A stretch of DNA of 64,000 bases from Nereocystis luetkeana (GCA_031213475.1 JARUPZ010000025.1:5591676-5655675); one strand, 5' to 3'; shown: positions 22,401-35,027, counted from the stretch's first letter. Translations and numbers: made by a program. The notes: a model not told the origin generated them from the sequence alone.

Positions 22401-24741
22401 GCCAGCGTGACATTCACGCCGGGCGGAGCTGTAAGGGGGGCCGGCCAGACGAGGGAGGCTGCGGACGCAGAGCTGCCAGAAACGATCCGTGCGGAGGTTA
22501 CGGCGGTAGTAGAGGAGGTCCCAGGTGAGTGGGAGGCTCCGCTAGAGGGGTTGTACGCTTTGCTTGGAGGTGACCACACACACCCGCAGGTGACGCCGGC
22601 CATAACCCGATCAAAGGCGGGGACCAGGGCACTACGGGTGACGGAACAGCGGGCGCCAGCGACTGCGGCGGGGCCGGCCGCGGCCGAGGCGCCGGGCTGG
22701 CGACAGACGCCGCCGTCCCCGCTTAGCCCACCTCGGGGGGCAACGCTCCCGCCTAGCCCACCTCGGGGAACAACGCCCTCGCCGACGGGTGGGCCGACGC
22801 CAAGGCCGAGGAAACAGGCGACTAGTGCAGAGCACCCAGGGCCGCTCGCTCCCATGATAAGCCGCGTAGCGGAGACGCTCCGCAACCCGCCCAGGTTAGC
22901 CCAGCACCAGAGGCAGGACGCCCGACTAGGTCCGGTCGGGGGTAGGTTGCGAGGAGATGGTGACAGGCAGACACCGGAAGGAACGGCTAATTACATACTC
23001 GACGACAACGACCTGCTCTGGAATGCACCCCCCGGGGGGGAGCCGAAGTTGGCCATTCCGAGGGCGCTGGTACCAGGGGTGCTGGCATTGGTTCATAGTA
23101 CCTACGGCCACCCGGGGGTGGCACGGACCCTTCTGTTGACCAGAGCCAAGTACTGGTGGCCGTCAATGGCTCGGGATGTCAGGGAATATGTGCTATCCTG
23201 TGGGTGTAGACGGAGGAAACGGGCCTGGAGCCAACGAGTAGCGATGATGCCAGCGCGGCTGCTCTGGCCGTGGGAAGTGCTCGAGATGGACCTGCAGGAC
23301 ATGAAGAAGGTCTCCAGCGCCGGAAACAGGTACTTGTTGGTAGTGGTGGATAGAGCTAGCAGGTTCCTCTTCGCGTACCCGTTAGGGTCCAAGGATTCTG
23401 TAGGCGTGGCGAGGAAGCTCTTGGAGCTCATGCTTACGTTCGGGGTGCCGATGTCGGTCAGGAGCGATGCAGGGGGGGAGTTCACGGCCAAGGTAATTTG
23501 CTCACCTGTGTCAGTGGCTGAAAGTTCCGCTCGAGTACGGACCCGCGGACCACCCCCGCAGTCAAGGGACCGTGGAAAGGATGGGGGGGTGGATCCACGA
23601 GGTGATAGCGGAGCTGTGCAAGAGCTGGCCAGGGCGGTGGGACGAATACGTCGAGGCAGCATGTTGGATACAACGCACGACGCCCGACCCGCGCCTGCCC
23701 TCGGGGGGAACGCCGTTTCGAATCCTGTTCGGCCGCGACGCGCGTACGAACCTCGACGCTCTCACCCCTGTACTCGACGACGACTCCTTCCGCTCGGGAC
23801 TCGACAATTTCGTGGCAGAGAGGCAGCAGACGTTCCGGGAGCTGAGGGGGATACTCGAGAGGCGGCAGGAGGAAAAGAATCGCCGAAGGGCGCGGCACAA
23901 TGCGGCAATTAAGAGGGGTTCCTCGGGTCAGCAGACGCGGGTGGGAGACAGGGTCTTGATCAAAGAGGCGGTTAGCAAGCTCGGAAGAGAAGGCATCCAC
24001 GCCAAGCTGGCGCACGAGCACTGGACCGGGCCATGGCGAATCACCGCCGTCGAGCAGCCGGGGTTGAGCTATCAAGCTACGATGAGCGGCCGCCGGATCA
24101 GGGGAAGGGTGGCATCGGCAGCTAACATCAAGGCCTTCCATGAGCGGCCGGAGCACATGAGGCACGATTTCGAGGACGAATTCGCGCACCTTGCCTGGGG
24201 GGCGGATTTGGGACTGGACAGCACCTCGACGGTGGCAGTGCCGCTGTACACCTTGACGGATCGGAAGGCAGTGGGGGACCCAGGGGGCGCATGGGACTGG
24301 CACTACAAGGGCCGGTACCAAAGTGGAGCTGAGTCGGAGTGGCTCGAGGAAGAGGAGATCCGGGACAGCTTCACACCGTTGCAACTGGACGTTTTCCACG
24401 CCCTATGGGAGACGTACAAGGACCCCGGCTGCCGGCCGCGGCCGGAGCCGGCACCACCGAAGGGGAAGCGAGACACCGAGGCGCGTACACGGGCGCTACA
24501 GGACTTTCCAGTCGGTACGCAGGTGGGGCGGCCGTTTGAGGGGACTGACGGAGTAAGCAGAGTGGCCGTGGGTCAGGTGTATGACTTCCAGGTACCATAC
24601 TGGCGGGTAAGGTACCCAGACGGGGACTGGGAGGAGCTTAGCCGTCGTGAAATGGACGCCGCGGTGCTGGAACGACAAAGCAGCCCTTCCCAGGGCGGAC
24701 CCTCCACTTCGGCAGCGAACATCCGGCCGGGGAGAAGCTAG
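19476..24741 (+). CDS. pol: E1 Pol: protease, RT, RNase H, integrase, Tudor-like domain (one frame break)
   Basis: Frame of gag from 19476 (first ATG 19653) to about 23497, then the +1 frame to TAG 24739-24741. Residues counted from 19653: protease VLVDTGAGG with Asp 45; RT with CVVVMKKDGTARVCQDFRAL and catalytic WLDD at 588-591 (21414-21425) in place of YxDD; RNase H from HTDASELGAG (Asp 746) through SATEREV and LITDCSAL; integrase zinc domain H1148, H1153, C1183, C1185 (C-x-C instead of C-x2-C); integrase core Asp 1213 and Asp 1272; the third catalytic residue, Glu of GTVERM, lies after the break at 23566-23568. The break is one extra base in ATTTG near 23497-23500: frame 0 runs on to a stop at 23910-23912 without family motifs. 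The tail (about 24517-24660) has YWRVRYPDGDWEEL, like a Tudor or chromo-type reader. These enzymes copy the element RNA and insert the cDNA. Confidence 0.85.
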
Positions 24742-24865
24742 CGAGGCATCGAGCGGACAAGGATGGGCGCGGGAGCCGGTTCGTCGGGGAAGTGGCGGAG
24801 GAGGGGCCCACGCTGTTACCGGGTAGTGGCCGGGATACCCGCTGTGCGCCGACGATAGTTATACG

Positions 24866-24879
24866 TCGGGCAGGGGGGG
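24866..24879 (+). promoter_or_regulatory. Polypurine tract of E1
   Basis: TCGGGCAGGGGGGG directly before the 3' LTR. It is the expected primer for plus-strand DNA synthesis, and is conserved at 36516-36529. Confidence 0.75.
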
Positions 24880-25419
24880 TGTTGCAGCGCTACGGGCTCC
24901 AGGAGTCGCCCAGGGGGGCGACAGGGTATTCTGTGATGTACGTCGACTGACCTGACCAGTGGCGCACGGAGGGTGCATCGTGTAAGGCAGCGGTAAAGCC
25001 GTAGGATGGCTCGCTGTCATATCGATGTAGGTATACAATGGAGTGTCCCCGGCGGGGGAGGCCATTGTCTGGGTCATGGAAACCCCGTATCGGCTGCTGG
25101 TCGATACGGGTGCTCTGTGGCCCTACCTGGGGTTTAGTCAATCCCACCAAAGAACGAAAGAAACAAGTCAAACCATATCCTGTTCACACACCGTGCATGA
25201 TTATCGCCTATCACGTGCCTGTCTGTTAACCACACGTCGCACCTGCTGAGTAATACCAACACTCAACCCGCGTGGCGTCTGGCCACCCCGTGGCCAGAGA
25301 GGATTCAGGACCGAGGAAAGGAGGAAATCCCCAGAAGGACTCTCTCAACGAACGACAACAGCTGGCTATCGAGGTGAGACCGAACCGATAGCGGTACACA
25401 GGAGGAGGCAGCTGTAACA
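24880..25419 (+). repeat. 3' LTR of E1
   Basis: 540 bp, matching 14462-15001 in every stretch compared. Confidence 0.9.
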
Positions 25420-25423
25420 CATT

Positions 25424-26169
25424 TTCAGATGTGAAGTTGGCAAATCGAAACAGTCTTCCTACGCGGAGAAGTCAGATTCATCGTGTGTGTAGAGATTGGA
25501 ACAAACGCCGAGTCCAACATATGTCTACCTGGTATGTGTTTTGGCGCCGCGATGAGGCGTGCTGGGTGCGCTGCCTTGCGCCTAGGACCCAAGCGTGAGA
25601 GTCAAGGCTGACTGCCTCTGCTCTGTCGGCAAAAAGACGTGGCGAGTGCGCTTCTCTGGGTCTCTAGGCTCGAGCCCGCTCCAGGCAACTGCAGTCTGGC
25701 CCCGGAGGGACGGCCGCCCCGCCGCCCGAGCGTCGGGCGCGAAGCAACGTAGCTATACCGCTCTGTCACCATTCAACTCATCGATCGTTCTGCTGCTGCT
25801 GGTTATAGCATCTTGAAATTTAGAGAGCATGCCATTTTTTTATTTGAAATTTTTTGATGCCCCAGGTCGTCGGAATTTGGGCTCAAATCCGACGACTTGG
25901 ATCATCAGATTCTAAAATCATTTTTGTTTTGGTCGGAATTTGCACAGTTGGACTGCGTAAGTAGGGTCCTTCCTTTTCGAGATCGAAAATCACAAATCTG
26001 AAGCTCGAACTCGAACCGCATAGGAAACAGCCTATGCATAGTACGCGTAGACAGCTTGGATTGCTATGGAAATCAACTCAGTTATAGAACATAGCTTGAC
26101 GGGGATCATGTTCCCTCTCCACCAAACACACAAGTCGATTCCCGTCCCACGTCTTCACCCAAATATATG
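25424..26169. other. Gene-free stretch between E1 and the next element
   Basis: No ORF with recognisable content. It holds the inverted partner (about 25975-26031) of the short arm left of E1, and an inner pair of GTCGGAATTTG / CAAATCCGACGAC inverted repeats near 25870-25900. Confidence 0.4.
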
Positions 26170-26229
26170 TGTTGAAGCGCTACGGGCTCCAGGAGTCGCC
26201 CAGGTGGGCGTCAGGTTATTTTGTGATGT

Positions 26230-27145
26230 GCCCAGGCCGATGACAGAGAGAGGGGGAGATTGGAGCGCAAGGTCATGAGCTCTGGCGGGGACACGAGAGA
26301 TCGGTATCCAGGGAATTTGTTTGGCCCCGAGCACCTGGGCCCGAGATTTCTCCCGGGCGGAACGAGGGCCCGAATAACTGGGCCCGAGAGTCCTCCTGGG
26401 CGGAATGAGGCCCAAGCATCGGGGCCCGAGTTTTTCCCTGGGTGGGATCAGTGTCTCTGCCCGAGCTCCTCCTGGATGGAATCTGATGGGTGGCCAAGTA
26501 TCGAGCACTGAGTTCTGTCCGGGATGATGGAGTCTGATGGGTACCAGCGGCGGGGGATACACGTAGAAACTACGATAGGGTACATATATTCGGGTAGCAT
26601 TACTGCTGTTTATAGCAGTGACCATGCATAACGTATCAGGAAACAGAAGTCACGGCAGGTAGCCACCATCACAGACTCGCGATAAGGCAGAACCAGAAAA
26701 GAAAGAAGGCCACGAATCTCTCCGTCCTGACCCTCGATGTATGTGTGTTTCGTTCCCGCGCACGCCTTGACGATTGTTTGCGGCCGGCCTTCGCCTCAGG
26801 TGTAACTCTCGTTTGTTTGCGGCCGTTCTTCGCCTCAGGCGTGACTCTCGAATTTGTTATGTTTCCGGCCCCGCACATCTCGTCTGTGTTTTTTTGTTGC
26901 GGCCGGTTTTTTTCTTGCTGGGCGGTACTCCTCGAGAAATAAAATGGGGGGGGTCGGCTGTATTCATTTAGACTACCATGGCGAAACGTATGCGTACGAC
27001 AAAAATGATCAGCCAAACCTGAGCGACAGCATTATTTTCGTGGTCACATGTAACATATAACTGCTGTTTTTGAAGTGTACCTCGCTGCTGGTATCGAAAT
27101 AGGGAGTACTTTCGAATATCGTTGCGGGAGGAGCGTTCACCCCAC
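26230..27145 (+). repeat. Leader of the second non-autonomous element
   Basis: Carries the GGGCCCGAG block (26325-26540) and CCTCAGGCGTGACTC modules (about 26770-26930). The last 200 bp, absent from E1, match 11475-11660 in reverse complement. Confidence 0.75.
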
Positions 27146-27149
27146 CTTC

Positions 27150-27556
27150 CCTGACGTGCCTCCGAGTAAGTATGTCGTTTGAAGGCACTGACGTTCACGC
27201 CATGTTTGAAGGTACCGGCGTGACTCCGAGTAAGTAAACCGTTTGAAGGCACTAACGTTCACGTCACGTTTGAAGGTACTGACATGACTCAGAGTAAGTA
27301 AGTCGTTTGAAGGCACTGACGTTCACGCCACCTTCACGCCACCCCCCCAAGTACTGACGTGACCTCGCGTAAGTAATAAGCCGTTTGAAGGCACTGACGT
27401 TCACGCCACGTTTGAAGGTACTGACATGACTCCGAGTAAGTAAGTCGTTTGAAGGCACTGACGTTCACGCCACCTTCACGCCACCCCCCCAAGTACTGAC
27501 GTGACTCCGCGCAAGCAAGCCGTTTGAAGGCGCTGACGTTCACGCCACCCCCCCAG
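27150..27556 (-). repeat. Minisatellite, about six units, inverted relative to 35061-35445
   Basis: Units of 60-65 bp with CCGAGTAAGTAAGTCGTTTGAAGGCACTGACG on the plus strand, plus spacers of CACGCCACCCCCCC. Same family as the arrays at 7271-7475 and 35061-35445. Confidence 0.8.
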
Positions 27557-28100
27557 CCCGAACAGTGTCAACTGGTGAGACCCTTTCGTGCTAAACTATT
27601 TCGTGAGTCCTAAAACGTCATCCATCCACCACTACTTCCAGATCGTACCTCTTGTATAACGGTTTTCGTGAAAGTAGTTGTAAAAAGGTTGAGACAAACA
27701 CCCCCCCAGCACGGAAACTACCTACTGCCTATTATTGGCATCCCAACCTCACCTTTCGATTCGTGTCTCCAACACTGGGCCGCTAATCTTGGAGGGTCAC
27801 ATACGAAGGTATCCTGCTCGGTTGCACCATGCCTACAGCATGTTTTCCAGCATTAGTCATGCAATCTAGAATTCCTACAACCGTTCTTCTCCGATCAGGC
27901 GGATCACCCGGTGCTTGGAAACGGACGACACAACAGGTGCGTGGTACCCTCAACTACCTCACGATCGCGTTCGCAAATGAAGGGAACCTTTAGTTTGGGC
28001 ACTGGGCGTATGTCGCCTCGCCTTTATAGAAGTGCCTTCCTAATGCGGGGACGAAGCACTTGGAAATTAGGGTCAACCTTATGTACAGACTCGATAGGGA
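27557..28100. other. Unassigned stretch before the LINE remnant
   Basis: No ORF or repeat recognised. It may include the decayed 5' part of the LINE. Confidence 0.3.
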
Positions 28101-30590
28101 GATAACCAAACTTACTCCCCCCACCTCCTGGTAAAATTGGGAGTGTCGATGATAAGGCAATTGCTCTAGTGGAGACCGTGCTGTCGACTGCTGCTAAACT
28201 AGCACCTCAGACCAGTCGAAAACTAGGGCCGCTGGACTGGTGTACGCCCGAAGAGGTAAAAGCAGAGGTGCACTCACGATGGAAGGAGAAGGGAAATGCG
28301 AGGACGCAACTACGTGCTAACCCGGAAGAAAAAAAACTGCGATAAGCTGTGAAGATTGCCACTAAAGAGCTCAAACATGCGAGGACGAACGGAGTGCAGA
28401 AGTTCTTCAAAGAATATGTCCGTCCACTCGAAAGGCGTACCCAAGAAGGCGATCAGTTTGGGTTCTACAAGCACTTTAAGGGGAAGAACGTGGAAGGAAA
28501 GAGGACTTTCCATTCGCAGTACATCAGGGGCGAGGAAGGTAGATTACTACGAGACATGGGCCTCATCCGCGAACGATGGGTAAGGTGGTTCCATAAGCTG
28601 GTAAACACAAAGTCATCGACCTTCGACCCGACTATCGTCGATGAGCTCAAGGTCTGGCCCTCGTGCAGTCCGCTGGACGACGTCCCGTCTAGATACGAGG
28701 TGGAAGACGCGATCAGAGCGATGGCGAACCGCAAGGCGGTTGGGCCTGATGGTCTCCCAGCTGACCTTCTGAAGGTCCTGGCCGACGAGGGAGACTAGGA
28801 CACCTTGGGAAGCTTCTACGAGATTATCGTCGCTGTGTGGAGGGGAGGGGTCGTGCCGCAGCAATGGAAGGATGAACCGACTAAGGTGCTGCACAAGAAG
28901 AAAGACAGGACGGAGTGTGGTAACTATCGTGGCATTTCCCTTGTCGCGCATGCCGGTAAAGTACTTCTCAAAGTCATCGCGCGCCGACTCAGCGACTATT
29001 GCGAACGGGAAGGCATCCTGCCAGAGGAGCAGTGTGGCTTTAGGCCCGAACGATCGACGGTCGACATGATGTTCGTGGTGCGACGCTTGCAGGAATTGGC
29101 AAGGAGGAAGGACACTCCGCTGTTCATGTGCTTTGTCGACCTCACCAAAGCCTATGACTCCGTCGACCGAACCCTCCTGTGGACTGTCTTGGCTTGCTTT
29201 GGGGTGCCACCTAGAATGCTCACCGTTATCCGCCAATTCCACGACGGCATGCGAGCATACGTGCGGCTGGATGACGGCGAGTGCTCAGATATGTTCGACG
29301 TGAAACAGGGCCTACGGCAAGGGTGTGTGCTCGCGCCATTGTTGTAACATTTTTTTTACAGCGGTGCTGCGTGTGGCGGAGAAACGTTTCGCTGCTGATA
29401 AAGCCATCACGGACAGCTTGGTGCAACTCCAACAAAAGCAGGATAAGAAGAAAAAGAAGAGGGGGAAGGCACGGGTTGGGCACGCCGACGGACAGGGGAA
29501 TGATAAAGAAGCCCATACACTGTGGGCTATGCTCTATGCTGACGATGCAGGCATAGTATCGAGATCACCCAACGGCCTGGAGAGGATGATGACGGTGATC
29601 GTGTCTGCATGTGCCGCTTTCGGCCTGACGGTCTCATAGGCCAAGACGGAGATAATGTGTCTGCAAACAAAAGATGGGGGGAACGTGCCGTTCACCGTCA
29701 CCACCGCCGGCTAAGTGTACAAACAAACGACCGAGTTTGTGTATCGGGGCGGGGCTATCAGCGCAGATTGGACGGACGGGCAGACGTGTCGAGGTAACGC
29801 GTCGACTCCAGAGGGCATGGGCATGCTTCGGACGGTATAAGATGGAAATTTATGACCGCCCGGGTGTGCGCTTACGCCTGAAGGTGCGAATGCTGAGAGC
29901 CGAAGTGACCGAAACGTTGCTCTACGGTTGCGTTACTTGGAGCCCGAGCAAGACTGATTACGGTAGACTACGGGAGGTCCACCACAAGATGCTCCTCCGA
30001 TGCATCGGGTGGCGAAAACGAAAGCGCGAAGACCACATTCTATCCTGTGCTAGCGCGCTTCTCAGGACAAAATCTGAAAGCGTTGAGACGATGGTACGCA
30101 GACGTAGGCTCTTGTTTGCGGGCTTTGTGACACGCATGGGAGAGGAGCGTCTGTCGAAGAGGGTGATGTTTGGGGAGATGGTTGGGGGTAAGGGTTACTC
30201 CGGAGGACAGGAGTAGGGCTGGATGAGGTACCTTGAGGAGGACCTCAAGGAGTTCGGCATCAAGCTCGAAGGGTGGCGCGAGGCAGCACAGAAAGCCGGC
30301 AGATGGTTCCGACGGGTCGAGGAAGGGGCGGAGGCCTTCATGCGGAAATGGCATACAGATGAGAAGGAGGCATCGGCAGAACGGCATAGAATAGCTGAAA
30401 CAACGACCACAGCCGTTGACGCCAACGCGAGTGTGCAGAATGGCAGGGAAGAGGGGGGGGGCGAAAGGGCGACGAGGGGGAATGGCCGGGGGGGGGGGGG
30501 GGGGGAGGCGGTCTACCCAACAGACTGAAGCCTGGTTATGGCCATCATCGTCACGATGCAATCCCTTCTTTGGGACCCAAATAACTAGCA
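28100..30590 (+). pseudogene. Non-LTR retrotransposon (LINE) ORF2 remnant, RT to C-terminus, multiply broken
   Basis: Reading in pieces: 28106-28798 (in-frame TAA before 28349 and TAG at 28796-28798), 28799-29344 in the same frame, then a two-base loss near 29345, then another frame to 29639, and a further shift near 29790 to 30216 and beyond. Visible RT landmarks of the LINE type: [86 protein letters not shown] and, after the break, AMLYADDAGIVS with the catalytic YADD. The tail has YGCVTWSPSK and RRRRLLFAGFVTRMGEERL, typical of LINE C-termini. No endonuclease domain is seen, so it is 5' truncated. No clear poly-A tail or target duplication; a run of G lies at 30490-30507. Confidence 0.85.
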
Positions 30591-31558
30591 TGGTGCCATC
30601 TGGGCAACTTTGCGTGTCTGTATGCTCCAGTGCCTGCCTTTCGTATTTTCTTTTCCCCCCGCCCGTGATTATCGCTTTTTAGTCCCTTCTTTTTTTCATT
30701 TTTCTTTTATTCCTGTTTTTACCTTTAGTGTCTTTGTTCGTATGGTCCGTTTTGCCTTTTTTTGCGTTTTGCTATCTGCTTCTGTTTTTGTTTTTTCTTA
30801 GCTTCATCTTCTGTTTTAGGTTTTTGTCTGCTATTAATTTGCTCCTTTCTGCTTCCCTGGTGTCCGCAGTGAGTGGTGAAGTGCGAATGCTTGTTTTTTG
30901 TTTTTGCCTCTGTTTTTACTTGAGGTATATCTTCCACTCCGGAGTTATTGGAGCCTGTCCTGCGACCACGGACTGCATTGAGTTGTGAGTTAATGTGAGG
31001 ACAACAACAGGTACAGCAGTGCAGCACACAAACGGTGAAGATGCCCCATCGTCTTTGGGAACCATGTCAGATACTTGAACAAAGTCAAGCTCGGTTGATT
31101 CTACGTTCACTGCGTCAGCGACTAAGACGGCGCATTAGTATGCGCGCTGGGGAGGGGCTTTGTTTTCTTATCGGAACCTACCAAGTGTTCTCTCCTCAGT
31201 TCGATTTGCATTGTGTATTTCGTATCCACCGCTTAGGATGCATGTATTTGCTCTGGAAGAGCAGTCATCCTTGCTACAGGCAAAGCGCTTCGGATAGAGG
31301 CCAGCGCTCCGAGGTCCTTTCGGCACGAATGCAAAAATAGCGCCTGTTTTCACGGTTTAACAATATTCGTGCATATGTATGATACTATCAAGAAACTGTT
31401 CACGCATCCCCCAGTATTCGGGTGCTGTGATGACGGGATTGCAACTATATTTATGTGTGTGATCCCCGATTCTGTGATACAAACTGCGGTGTTGACATCC
31501 TCGTAGTCGGTAATCTAGCGCCGGGTGTTTTGTATCTACCAGTAAGAATATGCCCGGT
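30591..31558. other. T-rich stretch with a 280-bp duplicated segment
   Basis: 30736-31020 recurs at about 34526-34810 inside repeat copy B (T-rich part, then GGTGTCCGCAGT...TTGGAGCCTGTCCTGCGACC). No coding content recognised. Confidence 0.55.
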
Positions 31559-34500
31559 GCCACTAGGTTGATAGGTTTTATTTATTCGTTGGTGTCGCAT
31601 CGCTATCTCTCTCTGCTCTTGGACGGAATGCGTGCGTCGTGCCTGCCGTATCGAGTGTGATGTGATACCAGTTCGGTATGCTGAAGGTACTATACATACT
31701 TTACAGCAGTCGGGATGAATACGGTAAAGCGGCTGTATGTGTTCCACTCGTACTCTGCACGTGTTGTGTATGTGTTCTTCGCCTTGAACCATTATTTCTA
31801 CCCGTCGACATCCAGCACAACCAGTGTCCGTGCCCTTTATTTGATCGTAGAGAGAGATTTTCCCTGTGGTCACAAACTACACGATAGTCATCACAATATA
31901 GGTGGATTTCTTGAACGTTCCGTGTTTGCCAGCCGACAATGCACGTTGTTGTCCAGGGGTTCATCGTTCCAAAGAGTGGTTATGTACGCCCAAACGGCGT
32001 AAGGGTCGACATTGTTAGTTTCCGTTATCACCTGACCGAGCAAACGGTCCACGAGAGCATGCGTGTATTAGTACGTGCAGCACCTTTGGCTAGTATCGAC
32101 ACCTGTCGGTTGCATTTTGTTTTCTATGTGGTCAATCGCATGCAGACATTTTTTAACGAACATGCATGTGTGTGCGATCATGAAAAACGAGCGAACATAC
32201 GAGCACGAGCAACAGGCAAACGGAGCACGAGCAACAACAGGCAAACGGAGCACGAGCAACGGGTATGCCTGCATGCATTGACCAGACAAGTATCTTCAAA
32301 GCCTAACGAAACAAACAAGCAGAGCACCATTTGCAGCGTGAATACATAACAGCATATCACACAAATCACCCTCCTACAAGGCAGGCAACCCCGAAAGCAT
32401 GTGGATGTATGCATATAACGAGTATCCCATAACAGTATCCCATAACATAGTATGCAAAATAGAACTTGGGATTATACAAAGAGCACGATCACCTCATATC
32501 ACAGTTTTGAAAATATTCCCATCGCCTGGGTTGTCCGTTCTTATTCCTTACCGGTATAATTTACGGACTAATTATGCATGCGGAAGCTACTGAGTATGGT
32601 TGTTTTCTAGGGCCACGTATCGGGTCAAAAGACCAGGGAAAGCCAGTGAAACGGCAACCTACCGGGTGAGATGACCCGAACGGGTGAAACAAGTGGAATT
32701 CTAAAGTATCGGGTAGTTGCAGACCATAACAACCCGCTCAGACTCTCGTTTGCTCTGATAGCGTGTGTGTGTTCTTCACATTAAACCGTTCTTTCTACCC
32801 GTCGACATCCAGCACAACCAGTGTCCGTGCCGATTCTTCTGAGGTCACAAAGCTACACCACAGAGATACTACGTTGCCACGTGTGCAGTATGCACTGCAG
32901 TGGGCAATGGAAAGCCATGTGTGTCATCATACTAGATACAACAGGCACGACATACGCAATCTATGAAATAGTGAAACGAAAATATACAATCAAAGAGAAA
33001 ACAAAAACAAGGTAGACAAATCAAAAGAGAAAAAGAAAAAAATGAAAGCAAAATATAGGAGAAACAATCTGTCGTGCCCCCCCCCCGCAGGCGAGGTGGC
33101 CAACACTTGAAAAAGAACGAGCTGGGAAAAAAAGAAGAAAAAGAATAAGAAAAAACACCACTGCTTTTAAACAGAGTAAGACAAAGAACCAAGGAAAAAA
33201 AGTAACAAGGAAAAATAACAAAGGGGAAATACAGGCAGACCAAAGCCCAAAGCACCTTCCAGCTGGCGGCAGCAGTTTGTGGTACGAGTGGTATAGCCAG
33301 GTTCTCCCTGCTAATCCGCCTGGTACCTTGCTATCCAGACTGCCGCCTCCGCCCTGCATTCGTCAACTATGCCCAACCCCTTGGCGTCAGACAATACGAA
33401 ACGAGCAGAGCAGGTTCGTCATCCAACCACGCCAGACGGCTCCTTCAGTACGGCTTATCAATCAGAAAAGGAGGAGAAAAAAATAAAATGAAAATCACGC
33501 AGAGTCAGCGCATGAAAGAAAGAAAAAAAAAAACACAACACAACACAACAAAAAGAGAAGACAAGGGAAGACCACGTCCGAACCAGCTGCACCAGTTGGT
33601 AGCACTAGTAGTGTGGTCATGTTCTACTTCCTAGTCGACTTGGTGCCTTGCTACCCTGTCTGTCATCTCCTTCCTACGTTCGTCTACCGCAGTTTCCCTT
33701 CTACCGCTCCGGTTCCCCCCCCTCTCCGCGTTCCCTTGGTCGGGCTTTCTGCCACTTCTCCTGTTGCCCCCTCCCCCCCCGTTCCTTTAGTAGGGGACAC
33801 TCATCCCGTACGTGTGTAGGGATGTGTGGGGCCAAAGTTAAACGTCTCCACGCTTGTGAAAGCAAGAGGAGCGATGGACCCAAGGATCTAGAGAGCTTTT
33901 GCCGTGCGACCTTCAGTCCCATGAACGGTTATGTTGATTGTGGTATGAATACTGTATTTACTGTGGATACATCCTCCACGTATTATATGTGGCCTTCGCC
34001 TAAAAATCGTCATTTCTACCCAGCTTCATCACCGTAGTATGCCCCGTATGAATATCAGATACCTGGTACTCGTGTACATACGGTGTGTGTGGTACATCCT
34101 GATGCGTCGCTTTTCGACCCGTTAACATGACTCGAAAAGATGGGAAGAGAGATGTACGAACTGGTCCCTAAGGATGTTGCCTTACGGCCTACCAGGCACC
34201 TGGTACCAGGTACCTGGTACCAGGTACCTGGTACAGGTTTACGGGAGTGTGTAGTATTATATATAGCATATAAACGCCCTTTATTGATGTTGTCAAAAGC
34301 ACACATACTGCGAGCCACCCCCCCTGTATGCTGAACCGTGTATCAAGAGCTCACCCTGTCCGGGGAATAAAAAAAAAAAAAAACTGCAAGTACAGAGTAC
34401 AGCCGTAGTAGTAGCAGTACGGTTCCCTGTCCTTTTTCCACATTAAATGTAATGTCGTTAATTTTAATATTCTTCGTCGTGTACGTACGGTAATGCAAGT

Positions 34501-35023
34501 CGTCGTATAATATACTGGTACCCTGGTATAAGGTCCGTTTTGCCTTTTTTTTTGGCGTTTTGCTATCTGTTTCTGTTTTTTTTGTTGTTTTTGTTTTTTT
34601 GCTTAGCTTCGTTTTCTTTTTTAGGATTTTGTCTGCTATTAATAGTCTGCTTTTTGCTTCCCTGGTGTCCGCAGTGGTGGAGTGCGTATGCTTGTGTTTT
34701 GTTTTTGCCTCTGTTTTTACTTGAGGTAATTTATCCACCCCAGAGTTATTGGAGCCTGTCCTGCGACCACGGACTGCATTGGATTATGAGTTAATGTGAG
34801 AACAACAACAACAACAAACAACATACCATCTTTTCATCTTTTTGAGCATCGTGTGAAACTGCGTAGTGTATAGACTACTGATGGTATTGTAGCCGGGGAT
34901 ACGGCTTTTCTGGGTATTTTCAAGTTGAGGCGCCTTTTTTCCAGGCAGCTATTACTCAGTGCTCGGGGCATGGTAGGTTATCGGTTCCTACGTACAACAT
35001 CAAACTTAGAACCATCTACAGAA

Positions 35024-35025
<2 letters not shown>
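31559..35025 (+). mobile_element. Unclassified dispersed repeat, copy B (about 3.5 kb)
   Basis: Matches copy A (7476-11474) from GCCACTAGGTTGATAGG to CCATCTACAGAAGG with indels. It carries extra DNA at about 33010-33835 (A-rich at the left) and a cluster of GGTACCAGGTACCTGG palindromes at 34193-34240. It lacks the tRNA-like segment and (TA)n of copy A. No coding capacity recognised. Confidence 0.6.

Positions 35026-35027
<2 letters not shown>

Larger units (their letters stand above)
14462..25419 (+). mobile_element. Ty3/Gypsy-like LTR retrotransposon E1, nearly intact and young
   Basis: 10,958 bp. Order: LTR, 1.7-kb repetitive leader, gag, in-frame UGA, protease, reverse transcriptase, RNase H, integrase, Tudor-like C-terminal domain, G-rich polypurine tract, LTR. 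The order protease-RT-RNase H-integrase is that of the Ty3 group. The two LTRs look identical over 540 bp, so insertion is recent. The visible defects are a one-base shift in integrase near 23497 and a TGA in place of TGG at the primer-binding site. Deletion derivatives of this family lie on both sides (6112-12947 and 26170-37093). Confidence 0.9.
14458..25423. other. 4-bp target-site duplication of E1 (CATT)
   Basis: CATT at 14458-14461 directly precedes the 5' LTR and CATT at 25420-25423 directly follows the 3' LTR. This defines the insertion boundaries. Confidence 0.8.
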
